A stretch of 64,000 nucleotides of DNA from an uncultured Eisenbergiella sp. (GTDB lineage: Bacteria; Bacillota; Clostridia; Lachnospirales; Lachnospiraceae), in assembly GCA_947598825.1 (NCBI GenBank), contig CANQFM010000010.1:1-64000 (forward strand), in the 5' to 3' direction. Below the pieces are notes generated by a model, which saw only the letters and a program-made list of their open reading frames with translations, did not search any database and was not told the origin of the DNA. Below are positions 33,452 through 41,822 of this stretch, in pieces; positions within the stretch are counted from its first letter, which is position 1, and each line of letters starts with the position of its first letter. A program made the position numbers and the translations under genes.

Positions 33452-35746
33452 ATGGTAACACTGGCAAAAGGCGGCGCCTATCTGATCCGCGGCGAACAGC
33501 TCATTCCGGACGGGCCGGACGCGCAGGAGCAGATATACGCAGCGCTCGGGCGGTCCGTGGAGCAAAAGGAAGCGGCACAGAATACGATCGCATATAAGAT
33601 CCTGAAAGCGCACAATACTTCGGACAACATGGACAAGCTCAGGATCCGGTTTGACAAGCTGACCAGCCATGATATTACATTTGTAGGCATTATCCAGACG
33701 GCGCGGGCATCGGGGCTGACCAGGTTCCCGATCCCTTATGTGCTTACCAACTGTCACAATTCCCTTTGCGCGGTGGGCGGTACCATCAATGAAGACGATC
33801 ACATGTTTGGCTTAAGCTGCGCGAAGAAGTACGGCGGCGTCTATGTTCCCCCGCATCAGGCGGTCATCCATCAGTACGCCAGAGAAATGCTGGCCACAGG
33901 CGGCGGGATGATCCTGGGTTCGGATTCCCATACCCGCTACGGCGCGCTGGGTACCATGGCGGTGGGAGAGGGCGGCCCGGAGCTGGTGAAGCAGCTTTTG
34001 AGCCAGACCTACGATATCAACAGGCCGGAGGTGGTCTGCGTCTATCTGACCGGCAGCCCCCAAAAGGGCGTAGGCCCTCAGGATGTGGCGCTGGCTATCA
34101 TCGGGGCAGTCTTTGGAAACGGCTATGTGAAAAATAAGGTGATGGAGTTTGTGGGTCCCGGCGTGGCTTCCCTGAGCGCGGATTTCAGGATCGGCATCGA
34201 CGTCATGACCACGGAAACCACCTGCCTTTCCTCTATTTGGGTCACCGATCAAAAGATCGAGGATTTTTATGAGATCCACGGCAGAAAACAGGATTACAGG
34301 GAGTTAAAGCCCGGCGAGGCGGCCTATTACGATGGGCTGATCCAGGTGGATCTGTCCAGGGTAAAGCCCATGATCGCCATGCCCTTCCATCCCAGCAATA
34401 CCTATACCATCGAGGAGCTGAATGACAATCTGGACGACATCCTGGCGGATGTGGAAAAACGGGCGGCGGTGAGCCTGGATAACGCCGTGCCTTACAGTCT
34501 GAGAGATAAGGTGAGGGACGGGAAGTTTTATGTGGATCAGGGGATCATCGCAGGCTGCGCCGGCGGCGGTTTTGAAAACATCTGCGCGGCGGCGGATATC
34601 CTGAAGGGCCGGTATATCGGAAACGGAAGCTTTACGCTGAGCGTCTATCCTGCTTCCATGCCCATTTATATGGAGCTGATCAAAAACGGCTGCGCGGCAA
34701 CGATCCTGGAGACCGGCGCTGTGTTAAAGACGGCATTCTGTGGCCCCTGCTTTGGCGCGGGGGATACGCCGGCCAACAATGCCTTTTCGATCCGCCATTC
34801 TACCCGGAATTTCCCGAACAGGGAAGGTTCTAAGCTGCAGAGCGGGCAGATCTCTTCCGTGGCGCTGATGGACGCGCGTTCCATCGCGGCCACAGCGGCA
34901 AATCAGGGACGGCTGACGCCGGCCACGGAGTTTGACGGCGCCCTCGGGAAATATCAATATCATTTTGACGCGAAGATCTATCAGAACCGCGTATTCGATT
35001 CCAAGGGCGTGGCGGATCCTTCCGTCGAGATCCAGTTGGGGCCCAATATCAAGGACTGGCCGGCCATGTGCGCGCTGCCGGAAAATCTCATCCTGCGCGT
35101 GGTTTCCGAGATCCACGATCCCGTCACCACCACGGACGAACTGATTCCCTCCGGCGAGACCAGTTCCTATCGTTCCAACCCGCTGGGGCTGGCGGAGTTT
35201 ACCCTGTCCAGAAAGGATCCTGCGTATGTGGGGCTGGCCAAGGACATTCAGAGAGCGCAGCAGGCGGTGATGGAGGATCGGTGTCCAGTGGAAGAAAAGC
35301 CGGAGCTTCGGGAGATCATGGATGTGATCCACAGGGAGTTTCCGGATGTAAAACGGAAGAACCTGGGTTTTGGCTCCACGATCTTTGCGGAGAAGCCCGG
35401 AGACGGTTCCGCCAGGGAGCAGGCGGCAAGCTGCCAGAAGGTGTTGGGCGGCTGGGCCAATATCGCCAGGGAGTATGCCACCAAACGCTACCGTTCCAAC
35501 CTGATCAACTGGGGGATGCTGCCGTTTCTGATCCCTCAGGGAGAACTCCCTTTCCACAATCTGGATTATCTGTTCTTCCCCGGCATCCGCACCGCGGTGG
35601 AAGAAAAAGCCGGGCAGATCACGGGCTATGTGATCCGGGACGGCGGCCTGAAGGCCTTTACCGTAACGCTGGGAGAGCTGACGGATGAGGAACGTCAGAT
35701 CATTTTGAAAGGCTGCCTGATCAACTATAACCGGGTGGAGAGCTGA
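33452..35746 (+). CDS. Aconitase-superfamily hydratase (YbhJ-like)
   Basis: The 764-residue protein is a member of the aconitase superfamily close to the uncharacterised E. coli YbhJ group. Visible blocks include [14 protein letters not shown] near residue 108, [20 protein letters not shown] near residue 152 and [20 protein letters not shown] near residue 430. The latter supplies Cys residues for a [4Fe-4S] cluster. A swivel domain with [16 protein letters not shown] lies in the C-terminal part. The ATG at 33452 is 8 nt after AAAGGAGG; the ATG at 33446 is too close. It is probably a hydro-lyase on an organic acid, with substrate unknown. The adjacent AraC gene is divergent and may regulate it. 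Confidence 0.85.
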   Translation: MVTLAKGGAYLIRGEQLIPDGPDAQEQIYAALGRSVEQKEAAQNTIAYKILKAHNTSDNMDKLRIRFDKLTSHDITFVGIIQTARASGLTRFPIPYVLTNCHNSLCAVGGTINEDDHMFGLSCAKKYGGVYVPPHQAVIHQYAREMLATGGGMILGSDSHTRYGALGTMAVGEGGPELVKQLLSQTYDINRPEVVCVYLTGSPQKGVGPQDVALAIIGAVFGNGYVKNKVMEFVGPGVASLSADFRIGIDVMTTETTCLSSIWVTDQKIEDFYEIHGRKQDYRELKPGEAAYYDGLIQVDLSRVKPMIAMPFHPSNTYTIEELNDNLDDILADVEKRAAVSLDNAVPYSLRDKVRDGKFYVDQGIIAGCAGGGFENICAAADILKGRYIGNGSFTLSVYPASMPIYMELIKNGCAATILETGAVLKTAFCGPCFGAGDTPANNAFSIRHSTRNFPNREGSKLQSGQISSVALMDARSIAATAANQGRLTPATEFDGALGKYQYHFDAKIYQNRVFDSKGVADPSVEIQLGPNIKDWPAMCALPENLILRVVSEIHDPVTTTDELIPSGETSSYRSNPLGLAEFTLSRKDPAYVGLAKDIQRAQQAVMEDRCPVEEKPELREIMDVIHREFPDVKRKNLGFGSTIFAEKPGDGSAREQAASCQKVLGGWANIAREYATKRYRSNLINWGMLPFLIPQGELPFHNLDYLFFPGIRTAVEEKAGQITGYVIRDGGLKAFTVTLGELTDEERQIILKGCLINYNRVES

Positions 35747-35783
35747 GCCGTTTCCCGGAGAGGCAAAACAACGGCCTACAGGC

Positions 35784-35812
35784 GCATAGGAAGTCCTTCC
35801 CTCCCATATAAT
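35784..35812 (+). promoter_or_regulatory. Sigma-E-type promoter of spoIID
   Basis: GCATAGG, a 14-bp spacer and CATATAAT closely resemble the mother-cell sigma-E elements (-35 about GMATATT, -10 CATACAAT). spoIID is a known sigma-E target in Bacillus. Confidence 0.6.
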
Positions 35813-35830
35813 ATGGGGGAGGGATGAACG

Positions 35831-36817
35831 ATGCGGAAAGCAAAAAAGGAAAGAAAAGCGATTGGAACCGCCAGAAGGAAAAAAGCGAGGGACCTTCTTG
35901 CGGTTCTTTTCTTTTTACTGATGCTTCCCTATACCTGCAGCGTATTGTTCGGCCTGCGGCAAGAGGACCTGGTGCAGACCTCGGCGGGGGCGGTGCAGGA
36001 CGAAAAGCAGGGCGGCTATGTGCTTTGGAAAGGAAAAAACGGCGTGCTGCGGATGCCCGTCGAAGAGTTTCTGGTGGGGGCCCTGGCCGCTTGTATCCCG
36101 GCCGGATATCAGCCGGAAACGCTCAAGGCGCAGGCTGTTATCCTCAGGAGCGCCTGCAGGGCGCAGGGAGCCCCTAAAGAGCAGATCCAGGGGGAAGAAA
36201 GTGGGATCGCGTTTCTGGATGAAACCGAAAGACAAAAATATTGGGGGGACGAAGCCGCCGAACGGGAGGAAGCGTTTAGAAAGGCCGTGGAGGAAACCAG
36301 GGGGATCGTGCTGGCCTGGGAGGGAGAAGCAGTCAGCCCCCCTTTTTTTCGGGTCAGCGCGGGAAAGACCCGGGATGGCGGGGAGATCTTCGGCGGGCAG
36401 CAAATGGCCTGGTGCCGAAGCGTGGAATGTCCGCATGATGTGGAGGAAGAAGGTTTTTTACAGGAAACGCAGTACGGACGGGAGGAATTTGTGCAGCGGC
36501 TTTTGGCCGAGGGGTTTGTGCTGCCGCAACAGGGAGCCAGGATCGTCCTGACGCGGGATGGCGCGGACTATGTGATTTCGGTGAGCTGCGGGGACTGTTA
36601 TATAGAAGGGGAAAAATTCCGGAAGTTGTTTGCGCTTCCTTCCTCCTGTTTTTATCTGCGGGAGGAGGAAGGGAAGATCGTGCTGCAGACAAAGGGGGTA
36701 GGACACGGACTGGGCTTCGATCAGTATGCGGCGGATCTGCTGGCGAAGGAGGGATTGGATTACATCGAACTGCTGGATCATTTTTTTGAGGGGCTGTCGC
36801 TGGAAAAAATGGAATAA
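35831..36817 (+). CDS. spoIID: Stage II sporulation protein D (SpoIID/LytB family), catalytic Glu replaced
   Basis: SpoIID is a mother-cell lytic transglycosylase that drives engulfment with SpoIIM and SpoIIP. The 328-residue protein has a basic N-terminus, one transmembrane segment (about 22-42) and the SpoIID domain. Conserved stretches are MPVEEFLVGALAACIPAGY near residue 76, LKAQAVILRS near residue 100 and GVGHGLGFDQYA near residue 293. In characterised enzymes the AACIP position is A-(S/A)-E-M-P, where the Glu is catalytic; here it is Cys. The gene has a sigma-E-like promoter. It is followed by spoIIQ, a pairing common in Clostridia. The enzyme may be inactive or use different chemistry. 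Confidence 0.9.
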   Translation: MRKAKKERKAIGTARRKKARDLLAVLFFLLMLPYTCSVLFGLRQEDLVQTSAGAVQDEKQGGYVLWKGKNGVLRMPVEEFLVGALAACIPAGYQPETLKAQAVILRSACRAQGAPKEQIQGEESGIAFLDETERQKYWGDEAAEREEAFRKAVEETRGIVLAWEGEAVSPPFFRVSAGKTRDGGEIFGGQQMAWCRSVECPHDVEEEGFLQETQYGREEFVQRLLAEGFVLPQQGARIVLTRDGADYVISVSCGDCYIEGEKFRKLFALPSSCFYLREEEGKIVLQTKGVGHGLGFDQYAADLLAKEGLDYIELLDHFFEGLSLEKME

Positions 36818-36911
36818 AGGAAACGGAACTGGAAAAACTATGCTTGAGGAAATTCAATTCCCGGCCGTCCCCTGGGGCGACCGCAAATCGTAAACAGAAA
36901 GGACGATTGGT

Positions 36912-38153
36912 ATGAAGAGAAGGAAATCAAGCGGAACATTCCGGAAGGAAAAGATGATCCTGACCGTCTCCAGTCTTTTGGTGATGGCAGCATTGACGGT
37001 AACGGGCGTTTACATTTACAACAGCGGCAAGGTGCAGGAACCGCAGGATAATGTGGTGGATTTTTCGGAGCTGGAAAACGAAACGCCCGAGGCGGATAAG
37101 GAAATCGCGCTGGCGGAAAACAATTCCGCCAGGAACCTGACCAGCCGCCAGGAGATGGACGGGGAGCTGGATTATGATCCTTATTATATTGAACAGGAGA
37201 GGATCTTAAACAGCCAGGAAGTGAGCGGCAGCGCAAAGAAAGCAAAGAACGAAGATACTGCGAAAGAGGAGGAGTCAAAGCAGGAAGCTCCGGCCCAGAC
37301 CGCACTGCAGGAGGAGAGCGTACAGGAACAGACGCAAACGGGCGAGGCAAACGGCCCGGAGACAGCGATGCGGGAAAATGTAGGCTATGCTGTGGTGGAA
37401 CAGAATAACGTCTTAAACAGCAGCGGCGGTCAGGAAGCGGCAGCCCTGCCCGGCGGCGAGGAAGAAGAGCTGGCGCTGGGCGATGATAGCGCGGGAGAAG
37501 AACTGGCGCTGGGCGGCGATAGCGCGGGAGAAGAAGAAACAGCGCCGACCGCCGACAGCGCGGGAGAAGAAGAAACAGCGCCGGCCGCCGACAGCATGGG
37601 GGAGGAGGCGGCAGCCCTGACGGATGGCAGCGCAGGAGAAGCGGTGGCCCAGGCCGATAACAGCGCGGCCCAGGCGGAGGAAGAGGCCCAGGCCCTGCAG
37701 GCGGTGGCCGATGTGGGACAGGAAGCGGCCAACCTGCATTTTTCAGAAGCGGACAAGCTTTCCTGGCCGATCGCCGGTAATATACTTCTCAATTTCAGCA
37801 TGGACAAAACCATTTATTTCCCCACGCTGCAGCAATATAAATACAATCCCTCTCTCGTGATCAGTTCCACCCAGGGGACAAGCGTGACCTGTGCGGCGGA
37901 CGGCATCGTCACTTCGGTATATAAAGACGCGCAGACAGGAAACACTGTGGTGACGGATCTAGGGGACGGCTATCAACTGACCTACGGACAGTTGGACTCG
38001 GTGGCGGTAGAAGAGGGCGATTTTATAGAAGCCGGCGCCTTTCTGGGTGAGGTCGCCGCTCCTACCAAATACTACACGGCGGAGGGAACCAATGTCTATT
38101 TTAAGCTGACGAAAGACGGGGAACCGGTCAATCCGCTGGATTATCTGGGGTGA
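36912..38153 (+). CDS. spoIIQ: SpoIIQ-like forespore M23 protein, catalytic residues absent
   Basis: SpoIIQ spans the forespore membrane and binds SpoIIIAH across the intermembrane space. The 413-residue product has a transmembrane helix at about 15-36. A very acidic, repeat-bearing linker (about 170-255, with recurring DSAGEEE units) leads to a C-terminal LytM/M23 fold (about 280-413). The fold is recognisable from WPIAGNILLNF, GTSVTCAADGIV, YGQL and VNPLDYLG. The metal-ligand motifs H-x3-D and H-x-H are both missing: NPSLVI and NVYF occupy those places. The position after spoIID supports the name. The linker is much longer than in Bacillus SpoIIQ. Confidence 0.85.
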   Translation: MKRRKSSGTFRKEKMILTVSSLLVMAALTVTGVYIYNSGKVQEPQDNVVDFSELENETPEADKEIALAENNSARNLTSRQEMDGELDYDPYYIEQERILNSQEVSGSAKKAKNEDTAKEEESKQEAPAQTALQEESVQEQTQTGEANGPETAMRENVGYAVVEQNNVLNSSGGQEAAALPGGEEEELALGDDSAGEELALGGDSAGEEETAPTADSAGEEETAPAADSMGEEAAALTDGSAGEAVAQADNSAAQAEEEAQALQAVADVGQEAANLHFSEADKLSWPIAGNILLNFSMDKTIYFPTLQQYKYNPSLVISSTQGTSVTCAADGIVTSVYKDAQTGNTVVTDLGDGYQLTYGQLDSVAVEEGDFIEAGAFLGEVAAPTKYYTAEGTNVYFKLTKDGEPVNPLDYLG

Positions 38154-38156
38154 ACG

Positions 38157-39419
38157 ATGATCCTGATCAAAAACGGAATTGTGCTGACAATGACGGATGA
38201 GAAGCTGGGGCAGTCGAAGGACGGAAGGCTCGCGGGACAACGGCTTGATATTCTATGCAGCAACGGAAAGATCGAACAGATCGCGCCGGGCATCGAGCTG
38301 CCGGAAAGCGCGGAGGCCGAAGTGTTGGACGCCGCCGGCTGCATGGTAACGCCGGGGCTTATCGACGCTCACTGTCATGTGGGGATCACGGAAGAAAAAA
38401 AGGGCATGGAGGGCGATGACTGCAACGAAAATGTGGATCCTGTTACTCCATACCTGCGGGCGATCGACGCCATCAACACCATGGACGCCGCTTTCGACGA
38501 CGCGGTGAGGGCAGGAATCACCTCGCTGATGGCGGGCCCGGGCAGCTCCAACGTGGTGGGCGGGCAGTTTGTTTTTTTAAAGACCAAGGGCAGGCGCATC
38601 GACGATCTGATCGTCTGCGCGCCTGCGGCCATGAAGATCGCCTTCGGCGAAAACCCGAAGGTCAACTATTCGGGCATGGGAAAGAGCCCTGTCACCCGGA
38701 TGGCCATCGCGGGCATGCTCCGCCGGGAACTGTTCGCCGCCCAGAAGTATTGCAGGGAGAGGGCCGGCGGGCGGACGGCGGCGGATCGGGTGGTACAGTC
38801 CGGCGGGGTCGGATCGGATGTAGTCTGCCGGGCGGAGGATGCGCCCGCCAATACCGCGCCGGATTTCGATCTGGAGCCTTGGGTGCCCGTTTTTGCCCGG
38901 CAGATTCCTTTAAAAGCCCATGTGCATCGGGTGGACGACATTTTTACCGCCATCCGCATCGCCAAGGAATATGGCCTTCGCATGACGCTGGATCATTGCA
39001 GCGAGGGGCATCTGATCGCGGAAGAGATCGCCGCCAGCGGTTTTCCGGCTATTGTGGGGCCAGATCTTTCCAGCCGCAGCAAGATCGAGATCCAGAACGT
39101 GGATTTTAAAACCTCCGGCGTCCTTCAGAAAGCCGGTGTGATGGTGGCGATCTGCACGGATCATCCCGTTTCCACGATCCAGTCCCTGCCGCTGTGCGCG
39201 GGCCTGGCGGTGAAAGCGGGGCTGCCCATGTATGCGGGTCTGGAAGCGATCACCTGCAGCGCGGCGAAGATCTGCGGCGTCTACGACCGGGTGGGAAGCC
39301 TGGAAAGGGGCAAGGATGCGGATATTGCGGTTTTTACGGGAAATCCCATGGAGGTTTTTTCGCAGGTGCGCTATACCGTTATCGACGGACGTCTGGCCTA
39401 TCGCCAGGATCGGCCATAG
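38157..39419 (+). CDS. Amidohydrolase-superfamily enzyme coupled to spoIIQ
   Basis: This 420-residue metal-dependent hydrolase has the amidohydrolase signature PGLIDAHCHVG (His-x-His) near residue 67, further His ligands in KAHVHR near residue 255 and DHCSEGH near residue 277, and the final Asp in ICTDHPVS near residue 325. It ends in GSLERGKDADIAVFTGNPM, typical of imidazolonepropionase/dihydroorotase-like families. The substrate is unknown. The ATG is 3 bp after the spoIIQ stop codon, with GGGGTGA overlapping that stop as ribosome site, so translation looks coupled to the sporulation gene. It is not a canonical pyrC, which occurs elsewhere in the window. Confidence 0.85.
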   Translation: MILIKNGIVLTMTDEKLGQSKDGRLAGQRLDILCSNGKIEQIAPGIELPESAEAEVLDAAGCMVTPGLIDAHCHVGITEEKKGMEGDDCNENVDPVTPYLRAIDAINTMDAAFDDAVRAGITSLMAGPGSSNVVGGQFVFLKTKGRRIDDLIVCAPAAMKIAFGENPKVNYSGMGKSPVTRMAIAGMLRRELFAAQKYCRERAGGRTAADRVVQSGGVGSDVVCRAEDAPANTAPDFDLEPWVPVFARQIPLKAHVHRVDDIFTAIRIAKEYGLRMTLDHCSEGHLIAEEIAASGFPAIVGPDLSSRSKIEIQNVDFKTSGVLQKAGVMVAICTDHPVSTIQSLPLCAGLAVKAGLPMYAGLEAITCSAAKICGVYDRVGSLERGKDADIAVFTGNPMEVFSQVRYTVIDGRLAYRQDRP

Positions 39420-39466
39420 GCAGGAAAAGAGAAGGACGGCGGACAGGAAAGGTTTTTCGTAAAAGC

Positions 39467-39507
39467 TGGGGCCTAGTGCTGTTAGTGGCGCTGCGCCCCA
39501 TCTTTTT
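39467..39507 (+). terminator. Probable terminator after the amidohydrolase gene
   Basis: An outer stem TGGGGC / GCCCCA and an inner stem AGTGCT / GGCGCT are followed by TCTTTTT. It overlaps the end of the convergent MFS gene. Confidence 0.5.
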
Positions 39508-40696
39508 GTGCTGCGGATCTGAAACGATGGCTGCCGCAAAGAAGGATCCCGGAAAGCAGCAGGAGCGGGAAAACGGCGCCCGCTAAAATACCCAGTTTCA
39601 GACGATCGCCAAACGCCCCCGATACCAGCCCGACTAACGTGGGTCCTCCCGCGCAGCCTATGTCGCCGCCCAGCGCCAGGAGTGCGAACATGGCCGTACC
39701 TTCCTTTGGCAAAGCCGCCGATGCCTTGCTGAAAGTCCCGGGCCACATGATCCCCACTGAAAGGCCGCAGAGAGCGCAGGCGATCAGGCTAAGCTGCGGG
39801 ACAGGCGCAAAGCAGATCGCCAGGTAGGAGAAAATACACAGGATACAACTGTACATCATAAAGCGATCCAGATGGATGTGATCGCCGAATTTTCCATAAA
39901 ACGCCCTTGACAGGCCCATCAAAACGGCAAACGACATCGGGCCGGCCAGGTCCCCCGCCGCTTTTGAGATCCCAAGCCCTTTTTCCGCAAAGGTCGAGGC
40001 CCATTGGCTGACGGATTGTTCGCTTGCCCCCGCGCATACCATCATGATCAGTAAAATCCAGAAGATCCTCATATGAAACAGCTCTTTGGGCTTTTGCCCC
40101 GATCCGCCCTCTCCGGTCAGCGGCGCAATCGGGACTTTTGTAAATACGGCCGCATTGCAAATGGGAATGAGCGCCCAGATCACCGCAAGGATCTTCCAGT
40201 TGTCAATGCCGACGGTATAAAAGAACAGGGTCGAGAGCAGTACGACTCCCGCGTGTCCCCAGCAGTAAAAGGAGTGGAGCATGCTCATCGCTTTTTCCTT
40301 ATTTTCGGAGGGGCACGCCTCCACGACCGGGCTGACGAGAACCTCCAATAAGCCGCCGCCGACCGCATAAACCATTACGGCGGTCAGGATACCGGGAAAG
40401 GGGAGCGGAAAGAGATCCGGCAAAACCGCAAGGAGCAGCAGACCGGCCGCGGATAAAATATGGGCCAGGACCATGGACGCCCGATATCCTATTTTATCCA
40501 CAAATCCGACAGAGAGAAGATCCACCAATAGCTGCAGCCCAAAATTGAAGGTTACCAACAGCGTGATCTGGGAGAGGGGGATATGATAATGCTGTTGGAA
40601 GAACAGGAATAAAAGGGGCGCAAAGTTGTTGACGATAGCCTGCACGATATAGCCTGTAAAGCAGGCCCTGACGGTTGTATCATATTGGTGTTTCAT
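39482..40696 (-). CDS. MFS transporter
   Basis: The 404-residue protein has 12 hydrophobic segments and resembles the fucose/sugar-type branch of the major facilitator superfamily (start ACFTGYIVQAIVNNFAPLLF; middle GGGLLEVLVSPVVEACPSE). The start at 40696 is 8 nt after GGAGG; the ATG two codons upstream is too near and the track start lies further out. It is divergent from the RraA-led cluster with a 182-bp intergenic region, and may import that cluster's sugar acid. No substrate motif is visible. Confidence 0.85.
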   Translation of the reverse strand: MKHQYDTTVRACFTGYIVQAIVNNFAPLLFLFFQQHYHIPLSQITLLVTFNFGLQLLVDLLSVGFVDKIGYRASMVLAHILSAAGLLLLAVLPDLFPLPFPGILTAVMVYAVGGGLLEVLVSPVVEACPSENKEKAMSMLHSFYCWGHAGVVLLSTLFFYTVGIDNWKILAVIWALIPICNAAVFTKVPIAPLTGEGGSGQKPKELFHMRIFWILLIMMVCAGASEQSVSQWASTFAEKGLGISKAAGDLAGPMSFAVLMGLSRAFYGKFGDHIHLDRFMMYSCILCIFSYLAICFAPVPQLSLIACALCGLSVGIMWPGTFSKASAALPKEGTAMFALLALGGDIGCAGGPTLVGLVSGAFGDRLKLGILAGAVFPLLLLSGILLCGSHRFRSAAQKDGAQRH

Positions 40697-40878
40697 TCGC
40701 ATTTCCTCCGTATCGAAATGGTATTTTATCACACAATCGGTATCCTGTCATCGGGTAATTTTCGTAAAACAAAGAAACTATACGAAACTTTCGGAAAATC
40801 AGTTGTGTTTTCGCTATGGGGATGATAAGATGAAAATGACAGGAATACGCCTGAGAGAAGGGAGACAAGGAGGGAAAC

Positions 40879-41778
40879 ATGCGATTTGATCATCGGGAAG
40901 ACGTCATTGCGCTCACGCCGCTGTGGACCGGGGAACGGCTGCCGGACGGGCGGCCCTGGGTGCCGGACACGGTTCTGGAGCGGATCCGCCACATCACGCT
41001 GGAGGAGGCCTGGGGATATCTCTGGAACGAAGGATACCAGTTCCAGTTTCAGGGAGAATTTAAGCAGACCAATCCCGGCAAAACCCTGGTAGGGCGGGCG
41101 GTTACCACGAGTTTCGTACCGCTGCGGCCCGATCTGCACAATTGCACCCTGGATTATGGACATGAGAAAGAGGGGCGCAAGGGCTATTATAACCAGTGGG
41201 TCATCGATACGCTCCGGGAGGACGATGTGGTGGTGGTGGATCTATTCGACAAGATCTGGAAGGGCACCTATGTGGGGGGCAATCTGTCTACGGCCATCGC
41301 CAACCGGACGAAACGGGGCGGCGCCGTGATCTGGGGCGGTATCCGGGACATGGAGCAGATCGTGAAGATCCCGAATCTGCAGGTCATGCACCGGGGCAAC
41401 GATCCCACAGGCATCGGCGATGTGGTCATGACGGGATTTAACGGGCCCTGCCGCATTGGACAGGCCACCTGCCTGCCCGGGGATGTGGTGCTGGGCACCA
41501 TTTCAGGCGTTATTTTCATCCCCGCCCACCTGGCGGAGCAGGTGGTGACGAGGGCGGAAAAGAGCCATATTCGGGATGTGTTCGGTTTTATGCGGCTGCG
41601 GGACGGCACCTATACCACGGCGCAGATCGACACCGCCTGGACGCTGCCCATGATGGAGGATTTTGTGGACTGGTTTAAAAAAGCGCCGGAGGCGCAGGCT
41701 TTTTCCTATCTTACCTGGGAGGAAGAACTAAAAGAGGCGCGCAAGGCCAGCGAAAATTCCAGCCAGGTGCGGCTGTAG
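40879..41778 (+). CDS. RraA-family protein (HMG/oxaloacetate aldolase-like)
   Basis: The 299-residue protein contains the RraA fold core: VGRAVTTSF near residue 72, DDVVVVDLFDKIWKGTYVGG near residue 115, the ligand-binding GGAVIWGGIRDMEQI near residue 147 and PGDVVLGTISGVIFIP near residue 200. Some family members are class II 4-hydroxy-4-methyl-2-oxoglutarate/oxaloacetate aldolases. It is longer than the usual 160-230 residues because of an N-terminal extension. It heads a run of genes for an enolase-superfamily dehydratase, two SDRs and a lactonase, which suggests a retro-aldol or decarboxylation step in sugar-acid breakdown. AAGGAGGGAAAC precedes the ATG. Confidence 0.88.
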   Translation: MRFDHREDVIALTPLWTGERLPDGRPWVPDTVLERIRHITLEEAWGYLWNEGYQFQFQGEFKQTNPGKTLVGRAVTTSFVPLRPDLHNCTLDYGHEKEGRKGYYNQWVIDTLREDDVVVVDLFDKIWKGTYVGGNLSTAIANRTKRGGAVIWGGIRDMEQIVKIPNLQVMHRGNDPTGIGDVVMTGFNGPCRIGQATCLPGDVVLGTISGVIFIPAHLAEQVVTRAEKSHIRDVFGFMRLRDGTYTTAQIDTAWTLPMMEDFVDWFKKAPEAQAFSYLTWEEELKEARKASENSSQVRL

Positions 41779-41822
41779 GGGAATGGCAAAAAACACGGAA
41801 TAATCGGAAAGGGGTATCTTTT

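Noticed and set aside
38157-39419. Second dihydroorotase
   Set aside because: The ligand order is amidohydrolase-like, but the PyrC-specific blocks seen at 52100-53401 are missing.
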